The notes beneath the pieces were generated by a model, which saw only the letters and a list, made by a program, of their open reading frames with translations, had not been told where the DNA came from and made no database searches. From contig JAHBXT010000002.1 in assembly GCA_019636385.1 (NCBI GenBank), positions 434,001 to 498,000 of the forward strand: a DNA stretch of 64,000 nucleotides, given 5' to 3'. A program made the translations under genes and the position numbers. This DNA comes from Pirellulaceae bacterium (GTDB taxonomy: Bacteria > Planctomycetota > Planctomycetia > Pirellulales > Pirellulaceae). Position 1 is the stretch's first letter. Each line of letters begins with the position of its first letter. Below are positions 35,290 through 43,460 of the stretch, piece after piece.

Positions 35290-37323
35290 ATGACTCGCAT
35301 CAACACCAACGTCAGCTCACTGGTCGCGCAAAACCGCCTCAATCGGAACAATTCCGATTTGCAAGTTGCGCTGGCAAGGCTTAGTACCGGCTTACGCATA
35401 AACACGGGCAAGGATGATCCGGCTGGTCTGATCGCCAGTGAAGCGCTGCGCAGCGATATCGTCAGTATCAACAAGGCCATTTCTAATACGCAGCGTGCCG
35501 CACAAATCATCGGCACGGCCGATAGCGCTCTGGGGCAGGTCAGCACCATTCTCAACACCATGCGCGGCTTGATAGTAGAAGCAGCCAACTCGGGTGCCAT
35601 GAGTGATGATGAAATCGCGGCCAATCAATTGCAGATTGACAGTTCGCTCGACGCCATCAACCGCATCGCTCAAACCACGACTTTCCAGGGCCGCAAGCTC
35701 TTGGATGGTTCGCTTGATTTTATCAGTGACTTGAGAAGTATACCCCAAGTTCTGGACTCGCGAATCGATCAGGCTAACCTAGGCGTTACCGGTATCATGA
35801 ACGTGCAGGTCAACATTATTTCACCTGCCACCCAAGCCGAATTGACCACTTCAGCATTCGCTATCGACAACGCGCATGCAACCGTCAGTTTTGCTGCCCG
35901 ATCCTCCACTATACTGACTGACATTACTGTCGCGGCGCTGGAGAATACCGCACCTGCCACAATCCAGTTCCAGTTCGACAATACGCTAGCTGACGATACG
36001 GTTGAAGCAGACTTCGATTCCGGCACCAACGTGATTACTGTTCGCGCCAAGGGAAGCACGGACAGCTCGATTACCAAGGCTCAGATTGCGGCAGCCATCG
36101 ACGCTCTTGACGATTTCACAGCGACTGCCGACGCGGGTACAGCAGCCGACCCGGCTGGAGATTTTTCGGGCGTCGGTTCACCGCCGGTCGACGCGGTGCT
36201 GGATGCCGTGTCGTTGACGATCCAGGCCGTGCAAGCTGGCTTGGAATTCAATAACGTTGAGATCGTTTTCCAAGAGGGTACTGCTGCTGGGGCTGCTTAT
36301 GATGCTCTGACCAAGACCCTGACCATTGACTATGCAGCCGGTTCATCCACGATCGATGATATTGTGGCTGAAATCGATGCTTTGGCAGAATTCAGCGCCA
36401 TGGCAGGTTCCGGTGGAGCCAATCTGACGCAGTCCGGCGATAGCCAAGCCACCGCAAACACGGAGTTGACCGGCGGTGGGATCCTGATCGACGACGTTGT
36501 TTTCGAACTGGAAGGTACCAATGGCATCGAGACCTTCAATCGACCTGCTGGAACAACCGCACAACAGCTAGTAGCGTCCGTAAACTTGCTGAGCGATGCG
36601 ATAGGCGTTACGGCCACTCTGTCCCCGACCACAGGCCAGATTACATTTCAAAGCACCGACTACGGCTCGCGCAGTCGCGTTGCCATCCAGATTCTTCGCG
36701 AGGGTCCCAATGGCATTTTCCGCGATTCGCTCAGCAGTATTCGCCAGCATGGAACTGATATTGCGGCTACGGTCAACGGTGTTCCGGCTAATGGCAACGG
36801 CTATCAACTGTCGATCAACACCGCTGCCCTCTCGCTGCAAATGAGCCTCGATCCGAGCTCCATATTAACCAGCTTGAATTTCGCGATTTCCGGTGGCGGA
36901 GCCCTGTTTCAACTCGGTGGTGACGTGGTCAGCAACCAGCAGGCCCGCATGGGTATTGGCAGCGTGACCACTAGTAAACTTGGTGGCATCAGCGGCAAAT
37001 TGTATGAACTAGCCCTGGGCCAAGCTAAAGCGCTGACAGGTGATATCTGGGGAGCATCGCGAGTCATTTCCGAAGCCATCAACCAAGTTACAAGCCTGCG
37101 CGGCCGTCTGGGAGCATTTCAGGCGACTACTTTGGAGAGTAATCTAACCTCCTTGAACGACACAGTTGGCAATCTAACCGAAGCCGAAAGCATGATTCGC
37201 GATGCCGACTTCGCGAAAGAAACGTCCCGACTGACGCGCGCCCAAATACTGGTTCAATCAAACAACGTTGTCCTGGGCATCGCCAACCAGAATCCAGAAA
37301 ACGTTCTGCGACTACTGCAATAA
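35290..37323 (+). CDS. Flagellin
   Basis: 677-residue flagellin, the filament subunit. The conserved N-terminal D0/D1 domain (about residues 1-150: MTRINTNVSSLVAQNRLNR, LSTGLRINTGKDDPAGLIAS) and the C-terminal D1/D0 domain (about 590-677: SLRGRLGAFQATTLESNLTS, ending NQNPENVLRLLQ) are complete. The central 430 residues are a large variable outer region rich in Ala, Thr and Asp, with FlgN-like repeats such as ALTKTLTIDYAAGSSTIDDI. It shares its ends almost residue for residue with the broken flagellin at 22719-25146, while the centres differ. The length is well above the 300-500 usual in model bacteria but common in planctomycetes. The stop lies 4 nt from the end of the convergent gene. Confidence 0.94.
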   Translation: MTRINTNVSSLVAQNRLNRNNSDLQVALARLSTGLRINTGKDDPAGLIASEALRSDIVSINKAISNTQRAAQIIGTADSALGQVSTILNTMRGLIVEAANSGAMSDDEIAANQLQIDSSLDAINRIAQTTTFQGRKLLDGSLDFISDLRSIPQVLDSRIDQANLGVTGIMNVQVNIISPATQAELTTSAFAIDNAHATVSFAARSSTILTDITVAALENTAPATIQFQFDNTLADDTVEADFDSGTNVITVRAKGSTDSSITKAQIAAAIDALDDFTATADAGTAADPAGDFSGVGSPPVDAVLDAVSLTIQAVQAGLEFNNVEIVFQEGTAAGAAYDALTKTLTIDYAAGSSTIDDIVAEIDALAEFSAMAGSGGANLTQSGDSQATANTELTGGGILIDDVVFELEGTNGIETFNRPAGTTAQQLVASVNLLSDAIGVTATLSPTTGQITFQSTDYGSRSRVAIQILREGPNGIFRDSLSSIRQHGTDIAATVNGVPANGNGYQLSINTAALSLQMSLDPSSILTSLNFAISGGGALFQLGGDVVSNQQARMGIGSVTTSKLGGISGKLYELALGQAKALTGDIWGASRVISEAINQVTSLRGRLGAFQATTLESNLTSLNDTVGNLTEAESMIRDADFAKETSRLTRAQILVQSNNVVLGIANQNPENVLRLLQ

Positions 37324-37327
37324 TCCA

Positions 37328-38017
37328 TCACTGGCAGTCTGTCGTTGTGGCGGTCTTGCAGCGCTCAGTAACCCGCAGGCCATTCGCGTCGGGCTGGAAC
37401 TCGTACACCTTGTCAGCATACTGCTCGAAGGCTGGCAGGTCATGATGGCTTATCATCAGGACTTGAAACCCCAGTGCTCGGCTAGCTTCGTGGACGATTT
37501 TGACCAGCCGCGGAACCAGATCGGGACGCAGCCAACAATCCTGTTCGTCCAGCACCAAAAACCGCCGATGTTGGGAGGGATCGAGGGTCGCCAGTGCGAA
37601 CATCCGCAAGCCGACCGACAGGATATTAACGACGGAACCCCCTTGACCACGCATGATGTCTTCGCGATGGCCATTGCGTTCGGTGTAAAAGCTGATACTC
37701 GCGCTACCGCCTTTATAGCTGCAGTCGGCTTTCAGCAAAATTGGCTGTTCGAGCACCTCTTGCAGAGCCAGCGTTAGCTTATCTTCCAACACCCGCACGA
37801 TTTGGCCGAACATGTCTTCGCTCAGTTTGTCCAGCGCATCATGCACGGTGTCGGCGATCGCCAAATATTGACTCAACCGCTCATATTCGCCTGCCTCGCG
37901 AGCTCTGTCCTTGCGACGATTGTCTTGTCGATCCTGCAAGATCGCCAAACGAGTTTGAGCCACCTGCGGTGAACGGAGGCTGGTGGGCCCGGGCGTAAGG
38001 GGCTGTGAGATGCTCAT
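37328..38017 (-). CDS. C-terminal half of a split Rad50/SMC-like ATPase (signature, Walker B, H-loop)
   Basis: 229-residue protein that looks like the second half of an ABC-type ATPase of the Rad50/SbcC class. A helical N-part (about 20-90) leads to a beta-rich segment, then the signature motif GQGGS (124-128), Walker B FLVLDE (153-158) and an H-loop in MISHHD (191-192). There is no Walker A. The matching half with Walker A is encoded at 39275-40711, separated by a nuclease-like gene and a small coiled-coil gene, all in one direction with overlaps or gaps of 16 nt at most. The two proteins must meet to make an ATP site. The ATG at 38017 follows AGGGG and fits the end of the upstream gene; a longer frame would overlap it. 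Confidence 0.75.
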   Translation of the reverse strand: MSISQPLTPGPTSLRSPQVAQTRLAILQDRQDNRRKDRAREAGEYERLSQYLAIADTVHDALDKLSEDMFGQIVRVLEDKLTLALQEVLEQPILLKADCSYKGGSASISFYTERNGHREDIMRGQGGSVVNILSVGLRMFALATLDPSQHRRFLVLDEQDCWLRPDLVPRLVKIVHEASRALGFQVLMISHHDLPAFEQYADKVYEFQPDANGLRVTERCKTATTTDCQ

Positions 38018-38033
38018 GGGGACCCCTGTCAGG

Positions 38034-38348
38034 CTAGCTTGTCGGCATGTTCGATTGTTCAACTTCAGCAAGTTGTGCTTCGATCGCCTCCAGATGTCGC
38101 TGGTAATCCGACCGCTGGCGCTCGTTTTCTTCCAGTAGATCATGTAGCTTTTTTTTGAGCAACTCCAGGTCGTCCGTTCCATAATCAAGTAGCGCTTGCG
38201 ATTTGAGCTGTTTCAGTCGATCTTCGGCGGCACCCTGCTTGGTTTGTGCCGCGATCTTCTTCTCATTCAATTTTTCGTAGCGTCTTTTGAGTCCCTCAAT
38301 ATCCTGTTGACCTTCGGGTAATGCAGTCGATTCAGTCTTTTTTGCCAT
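38034..38348 (-). CDS. Small coiled-coil protein of the split Rad50-like operon
   Basis: 104-residue, highly charged helical protein with heptad-like spacing over most of its length (LKRRYEKLNEKKIAAQTKQG, LELLKKKLHDLLEENERQRS). No family is recognised. It overlaps the upstream phosphoesterase gene by 17 nt and ends 16 nt before the ATPase C-half gene. Its place between the two halves suggests it contributes to, or replaces, part of the Rad50 coiled-coil arm, or bridges the halves. This is inference from context. Confidence 0.75.
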   Translation of the reverse strand: MAKKTESTALPEGQQDIEGLKRRYEKLNEKKIAAQTKQGAAEDRLKQLKSQALLDYGTDDLELLKKKLHDLLEENERQRSDYQRHLEAIEAQLAEVEQSNMPTS

Positions 38349-39282
38349 TGCTCAATACCTCCTGCGCGAGGCAGCGAATTTCAGCGGCTACTCGCGGATC
38401 AAACTGAGACACGTTTTGGTTGAGAAATTCTTGCAGGCCGGCTCCGGTTTGTGTCCGCCGCGTCAGCAGCTCGCCCAGACCATTGACGAAAGCCGATTCG
38501 TGGCCAGGTAGATCTTCATCGATTACCTCGGCATGGAATACATCATCAAATGGTGAATGCGGAACCTCAATAATCTGCTGTTGCCAACGGTTGGCCGCCA
38601 CGTCAATTCGCAAAACTTGTGGCGCTCGTCCGCGCGTAGTATCGCTTCGCGAAATGCGCGCTATGTTACCTGGATTGATCCAGGTTGTCTGACCTTGGAT
38701 GACATCCGAGAGCGGCCGATGGATGTGGCCGTTAATGACGATGTCGATGCCATTGATCTCGAACGGCTTGAATCTCCCCGATTCATCGTAGCCAGGAAAC
38801 AAAATGTCGTGATGCGTCAGCCATACGACCAGTTCAGCGCCAGCTCGCTGGGCTGCAAATGATTTTGGCACTGGCTGACCCCAGGGAGTACCGCCGATGA
38901 TCACCGAACGGCCGTTGATCTGGCCGGACCAGGTTGTTGTCTCGTCCAGTAATTGCAGACGGCTTCCTTGGACAATGACACTCAGTGAATCGTCGCTGCC
39001 AAGTGACAGCTCAGTGCAGTCATGATTGCCCCAGATGCCTAGAGTTTCAGTGGTCAGTAGACCGAGCAGCTCGCTCAGTAGCCAGTTCGCATTGTCACGC
39101 GGCCAATGAAATAAATCGCCTAGCAAACAAGGCAGCAGGCATTGCTGGCGGGCGTACTCAAGGCTCCACTTCAGTTTGCTGAGCATCGCGCGCGGATAAT
39201 TGTCTTTTCGAAAGCCGGGGACTCGACTGGCCAAGTGTGGATCACCAATAGCTAACAGTCCGCGATAGTTAGGTTCATGCAT
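38332..39282 (-). CDS. Mre11/SbcD-like metallophosphoesterase
   Basis: 316-residue calcineurin-like phosphoesterase with all metal-binding motifs: GDPHL (D14, H16), LLGDLF (D56), GNHD (N86-D88), THHD near 158 and NGHIH near 185. It should have Mn2+-dependent nuclease activity, as in SbcD/Mre11. It overlaps the ATPase N-half gene by 8 nt and the coiled-coil gene by 17 nt, so the four genes are translationally linked. The C-terminal 80 residues (HSPFDDVFHAEVIDEDLPG onward) would be the capping and ATPase-binding part. Partner: the split Rad50-like ATPase. Confidence 0.88.
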   Translation of the reverse strand: MHEPNYRGLLAIGDPHLASRVPGFRKDNYPRAMLSKLKWSLEYARQQCLLPCLLGDLFHWPRDNANWLLSELLGLLTTETLGIWGNHDCTELSLGSDDSLSVIVQGSRLQLLDETTTWSGQINGRSVIIGGTPWGQPVPKSFAAQRAGAELVVWLTHHDILFPGYDESGRFKPFEINGIDIVINGHIHRPLSDVIQGQTTWINPGNIARISRSDTTRGRAPQVLRIDVAANRWQQQIIEVPHSPFDDVFHAEVIDEDLPGHESAFVNGLGELLTRRTQTGAGLQEFLNQNVSQFDPRVAAEIRCLAQEVLSNGKKD

Positions 39283-40711
39283 GCGTGTGCCCCCACTTTA
39301 GTAGACGTTGGGGATCTATTTCGGCGCCGCAATTTGAGCAGATGGGATTGGCGACGGTCCACAGCTCCACGGAACGGATGACCCGCTCAAGCTCTTCGTC
39401 TAGTTGTGTGGTTTCCAATAAGCAATTCGCAATCTCAACTTCCGCCAAGTCATATGCCTTAATGAGCTGCCTTAACGGCTGCATCTCAAGCGGCTCCGGT
39501 GGTGCGGCCAGCATCGTCAGGACCGCGTGCTCGCTGGCGGTTTCCTCAGCCAACTCGGCAGCGGCGGTCAATTCAGCGAGCATTCGCTGTAAGACCACAA
39601 CTTCATTCAGTTGGGGCGTTGGTTGTAGAGCTTGTAAACATGTCACTTGTTGACTGAAACATTCAGCTTGCTGCAGAGTGGTCGCGAGTGAATCCATGAC
39701 GTCTTGAAGCCTATCCGTCTCTGCCATGAGCGGCGGGACTGCCAGCGGCTGGATCGCGATCGTGAGATTCTTATAGACGTCGCGTTCCCAGCGGGCCTTG
39801 GCCAGTTCCTCCACTGTCAGCTGAAGACGAAACGTTTCTGGAAGCGCTGGAGGTTCTGTAAGCTCGGCAAGCACCTTCAAGCGACTGGCTTCATGATGTA
39901 GCTGCCGATCCGATTGTTCCCAGAAAGAAAGAATGTCCTGCAGCGGTTGGGTTGTCACCAACTGCGGTGGCGAAGTGAGGCGACTCAAGCAATTCAGCTC
40001 GGCTGTATGTTGCTCCAACTCCGAACTCAGCTGTACAAGCTGCTGCAGGTCGCTGGAAAGTTGAATCGAAAGCTGCTGATGTTGCTCAACGGCCTGATAC
40101 TGTTTGACAACCGCTTGCATCGCGCCAGAAATCTCCGACACCGGTTCTAGCCACAGCAGCTCAGCATCCAGCATTTTTAGGCGTTCGGACAGTTTTTCTG
40201 CTTCGCGTTTTGCTGTCCGAACTTTATCTTTGTGCAGTTTCTGCATCCGCATGAGGTATTCTGCATCGGACGACGACGCAAAAAACATGGCTGTGCGGCG
40301 ACCGGAATCGTTTACCAGAAAAATCGGTGACTTCTGCGCGCCGAAGTGTATGTCGAATTCTTCGTTGCCATCCTCCGATACAACTTGCGGCAGTCGCAAG
40401 ATATCGTGGAGGTCATCGGGCATAACCCCGCGCGGAATCTGACGACCGTCAATGATGTAGCTTACGGCTCCTCGCCTGCGTTGCCAGGTGACGCTGTGTC
40501 CGTCGTCCGTTTCGATTGTGACACGGCATTCTTTTTGACCGTGCCGGACCATGAACTCGCCAGCGGTTTTCGAGCACAGGGTTTGCAAGGCCGACACAAC
40601 CGCCGACTTACCGCAATTGTTTGGCCCAATCAACACTGTCAGCCCTGGCGCCGGCTCGATCTCCGTTCGCACATGCGACATGTAGTTTTCCAGCACTATT
40701 CGGCGAATCAT
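39275..40711 (-). CDS. N-terminal half of a split Rad50/SMC-like ATPase (Walker A, repeat arm, CxxC hook)
   Basis: 478 residues. The N-terminus is a Rad50/RecF-type ATPase lobe: MIRRIVLENYMSHVRTEIEP and Walker A GPNNCGKS (29-36), with FLVNDSGRR and a Q-loop-like region up to about residue 150. A helical arm follows. Residues 242-436 hold five repeats with an exact 39-residue period, each starting L..L..PP or similar (LTSPP, LTEPP, LAVPP, LQPTP, LAAPP). The protein ends with NPICSNCGAEID, a CxxC (C458, C461) like the Rad50 zinc hook, 17 residues before the C-terminus. Signature and Walker B are missing and lie in the protein encoded at 37328-38017. So the gene stops just where a full Rad50 chain would turn back. 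It is the first gene of the Mre11-like set; the RDD gene ends 64 nt upstream. Confidence 0.82.
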   Translation of the reverse strand: MIRRIVLENYMSHVRTEIEPAPGLTVLIGPNNCGKSAVVSALQTLCSKTAGEFMVRHGQKECRVTIETDDGHSVTWQRRRGAVSYIIDGRQIPRGVMPDDLHDILRLPQVVSEDGNEEFDIHFGAQKSPIFLVNDSGRRTAMFFASSSDAEYLMRMQKLHKDKVRTAKREAEKLSERLKMLDAELLWLEPVSEISGAMQAVVKQYQAVEQHQQLSIQLSSDLQQLVQLSSELEQHTAELNCLSRLTSPPQLVTTQPLQDILSFWEQSDRQLHHEASRLKVLAELTEPPALPETFRLQLTVEELAKARWERDVYKNLTIAIQPLAVPPLMAETDRLQDVMDSLATTLQQAECFSQQVTCLQALQPTPQLNEVVVLQRMLAELTAAAELAEETASEHAVLTMLAAPPEPLEMQPLRQLIKAYDLAEVEIANCLLETTQLDEELERVIRSVELWTVANPICSNCGAEIDPQRLLKWGHTHA

Positions 40712-40775
40712 GAAGTTGGCACTATGTGCAAATGCCCTGAGAGTCTGGAATTGGCAAATCGCGAAGGGCAGTTAC

Positions 40776-41285
40776 TCATGAAATGTCAACGACCACTGTG
40801 CTGGCCAGCAGATCGTGAATGCACCGCCGATCCTCGCGAAAGATAAAACAAATGTCAACGATGGCATAAATGCTACCTACGCACGGCACAGCGCCGATCA
40901 AGCCATTTACCAAAGCGCGCAACACGAAACAGTGCACGAAGTCTGCCGGCTGACCTGTCGCAAAATCTACGATTTGAGTCTTCATCACATACTTGCCAAT
41001 GGTTTGGCTGCGCGTGGCCAACAGATAGATTTGTACGACTAGTACCGCTATGATGGTAACACCCATCCAGCCCATGCCCAGAAGTAGTGGAATACTTACG
41101 TTTCCTGATCGTTCCGCAGCCTGTGCGCCAATGATCACGGCAATGTAGCCGGGCAGCACAATCAAGCCCACCAGTCCATCGACCAGCGCGCCCAGGAACC
41201 GCTTGCCCAAATCCGCAGTTCGTCGGGGTGCGCGGAATGGGTCCGAACTGGCAGGAGCAGAGTACGGGTTGAAGGCATTCGACAT
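40776..41285 (-). CDS. RDD family membrane protein
   Basis: 169-residue RDD-domain protein. The hallmark Arg and Asp residues are in RTADLGKRFLGALVDGLVGL (R, D) and the C-terminal FREDRRCIHDLLASTVVV (D). Two to three membrane helices: LVGLIVLPGYIAVIIG, MGVTIIAVLVVQIYLLA and ALVNGLIGAVPCVGSIYAIV. The middle motif RSQTIGKYVMKTQIVD is typical. The function is unclear; some RDD proteins affect Na+ tolerance. It may head the transcript of the split Rad50-like operon, 64 nt downstream, but no functional link is known. Confidence 0.85.
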   Translation of the reverse strand: MSNAFNPYSAPASSDPFRAPRRTADLGKRFLGALVDGLVGLIVLPGYIAVIIGAQAAERSGNVSIPLLLGMGWMGVTIIAVLVVQIYLLATRSQTIGKYVMKTQIVDFATGQPADFVHCFVLRALVNGLIGAVPCVGSIYAIVDICFIFREDRRCIHDLLASTVVVDIS

Positions 41286-41590
41286 GGGAACCTCATCAGC
41301 TAAATGTTAACAATAAACCAAAATGTCCAAGCCAGTGGAGCAAACATCCAAGCCGTGACCTGGTCGCTTACGACACGCCTGGCTACTCAATTCAACATCA
41401 AGTAGCAATAACCTAGCGATTGCTGATGTCAGTTGCAATCGTCCCGGAAAGCTAAAACTGAGCATGCTTGCTGAGTCAGTGCCTGGAGCGACTGGTGTTC
41501 GCAGTTGGGGGCCAGCCTACAGCCGGACAAACAGGGCGAGTTTTAGCGTATACTGTTTCGATACGATCGACGCAGCCGATGGAGTAGAGC
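41286..41590. other. Divergent intergenic region
   Basis: 305 nt without a gene. TATACT at 41549-41554 is a candidate -10 box for the AbfD-like gene; the -35 side (GGACAA region) is weak. Nothing else was recognised. Confidence 0.45.
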
Positions 41591-43108
41591 ATGGCAAGTA
41601 TCGCTAATCAGGAACCGGCGCACTCGGAAGCTAGCCCAATTGCCAACGGCCAGCAGTATATCGACAGTCTGCGCGGGCGCAAGTTGAAAGTCTATCTCTT
41701 TGGCGAATTAGTTCAGGAGCCGGTCGACCATCCGATCATTCGCCCGTCCATTAATGCAGTGGCGGAGACATACGATTTGGCCGTGCGAGAGCCTGAATTG
41801 GCGACGGCGATGTCCCCATTTACTGGCCAGCGGATCAATCGCTTCTTGCATATCGCTACTAGTCGCGATGACTTGGTAATGCAGAACCAGATGCAGCGCA
41901 AGCTGGGTCAAAACACCGGCACCTGCTTCCAGCGCTGCGTCGGCATGGATGCGTTGAACGCGTTGCATTCGGTGACCTTCGAAATCGATGCCCAGCATGG
42001 CACTGAGTATCATTCGAGATTCCTGAAGTTTCTGGCAGGGGTGCAGGCTCGCAACTTCGTAATCGGTGGTGCAATGACAGATGTCAAAGGTGACCGCAGT
42101 CAGCCTCCGCACGCTCAAGCCGATCCCGACCTGTACGTACACGTGGTTCGACGAACGGCCGAGGGCGTTTACATCAGTGGTGCCAAAGCGCATCAAACCG
42201 GTTGCCTCAATTCACATTGGCTGGTCGTCATGCCCACGCTACGATTGGGTGAAAAAGATCGCGACTATGCCATCGTGGGGGCGATTCCGGTCGATGCTGA
42301 CGGCCTGACCTATATCTATGGCCGACAGTCGTGCGATACGCGCGCGATCGAGGGCGATATTGACGCCGGCAATGCTCAATACAGCGGTCAGGAAGCACTG
42401 GTGATTTTCGACAATGTGTTCATCCCCACCCAGCACATTTTCATGGATGGCCAATACGAGTTTGCGTCGATGCTGGTCGATCGCTTTACGTGTTACCATC
42501 GTCGCAGTTATGTCTGTAAAGCCGGTGTAGGCGATGTGCTGATCGGTGCGGCGGCTACCGTGGCGGATTACAACGGCGTTGAACGCGCATCGCACATCAA
42601 GGAAAAACTGGTCGAGATGACGCACTTGAATGAGACGATTTACGCCACCGGCATCGCCTCCTCGTATCAAGCTCGCCAGCTAGATTCAGGCGTCTATCTA
42701 AATGATGAAATGCTGGCCAATGTCTGCAAACATCATGTGACCAAGATGCCCTACGAGATTGGTCGATTGGCTCAGGACCTAGCCGGCGGGCTGATGGTAA
42801 CATTGCCTTCACAACGAGATTTTGAATCGCCAACCACTGGCCCACTGTTGGAAAAGTATTTGCGCGGCCGTCCGGAGATCAGCACGGAAAATCGAGTGCG
42901 CATCCTCCGCTTGATCGAAAATATGACGCTCGGGAGAAATGCCGTCGGTTACTTGACCGAGTCGATGCACGGTGCCGGGTCGCCGCAAGCCCAGCGCATT
43001 CAAATTGCGCGGCTGATGCAAATCGAATTCAAAAAGCGGTTGGCCAAGATGTTGGCCGGAACGGTAGGCGAATCGTCTGGCAGCGACGGATCGCCAACCG
43101 AGCCGTAG
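41591..43108 (+). CDS. 4-Hydroxybutyryl-CoA dehydratase/vinylacetyl-CoA delta-isomerase family (AbfD-like)
   Basis: 505-residue member of the HpaB/AbfD superfamily, much closer to 4-hydroxybutyryl-CoA dehydratase than to hydroxyphenylacetate hydroxylase. Characteristic stretches are HPIIRPSINAVAETYDLA, TCFQRCVGMDALNA, GAMTDVKGDRS, GAKAHQTGCLNSH, IYGRQSCDTRA and ESMHGAGSPQAQR. The [4Fe-4S] ligands known in clostridial AbfD correspond to C112, C116, H303 and C309, so an FeS-FAD radical enzyme is likely. The H-to-C spacing is 6 here against 7 in the clostridial enzyme as I recall it. It would convert 4-hydroxybutyryl-CoA to crotonyl-CoA. It stands alone, with no CoA transferase or dehydrogenase beside it. 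GGAGTAG precedes the ATG. Confidence 0.87.
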   Translation: MASIANQEPAHSEASPIANGQQYIDSLRGRKLKVYLFGELVQEPVDHPIIRPSINAVAETYDLAVREPELATAMSPFTGQRINRFLHIATSRDDLVMQNQMQRKLGQNTGTCFQRCVGMDALNALHSVTFEIDAQHGTEYHSRFLKFLAGVQARNFVIGGAMTDVKGDRSQPPHAQADPDLYVHVVRRTAEGVYISGAKAHQTGCLNSHWLVVMPTLRLGEKDRDYAIVGAIPVDADGLTYIYGRQSCDTRAIEGDIDAGNAQYSGQEALVIFDNVFIPTQHIFMDGQYEFASMLVDRFTCYHRRSYVCKAGVGDVLIGAAATVADYNGVERASHIKEKLVEMTHLNETIYATGIASSYQARQLDSGVYLNDEMLANVCKHHVTKMPYEIGRLAQDLAGGLMVTLPSQRDFESPTTGPLLEKYLRGRPEISTENRVRILRLIENMTLGRNAVGYLTESMHGAGSPQAQRIQIARLMQIEFKKRLAKMLAGTVGESSGSDGSPTEP

Positions 43109-43460
43109 ATTCGGAGGCTCCCATCGTCAAGCATCGATAGACAGAATTAACTTGCATCGCTCCACGCCTTTCTGGTCCACGCGTAAGTCAAGCTCCATTA
43201 GGCGCTGCAAATGAGCCGACAGTTCTGTGGCCTACCCATTCGTCGGGCCGCTTCGAGGCGAATTAGTTTTTCCTGCATGTTGGCTGATGCGGTCATAGAA
43301 TTGGAAAATGTAGCAGTCGAGCATGGGAAGGACGGCTATGCGCTGGGCTCGGTTGCGCAGTAAAATTTAAAAGTAGCTACTGAAATCGATTGCTGTTCTG
43401 CAGGATCGCACAAACAGGCCGTTGTGGGCAAACTAAGATCGCCACTCTGGGGTTCAGACA
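43109..43460. other. Intergenic region
   Basis: 352 nt between the AbfD-like gene and the methyltransferase gene, same strand. No gene, terminator hairpin or promoter was recognised with confidence. Confidence 0.45.

Noticed and set aside
37328..40711. The split Rad50-like genes as one gene broken by frameshift
   Set aside because: A separate complete nuclease gene and a coiled-coil gene lie between the halves, with tight overlaps, so a simple frameshift cannot explain the split.
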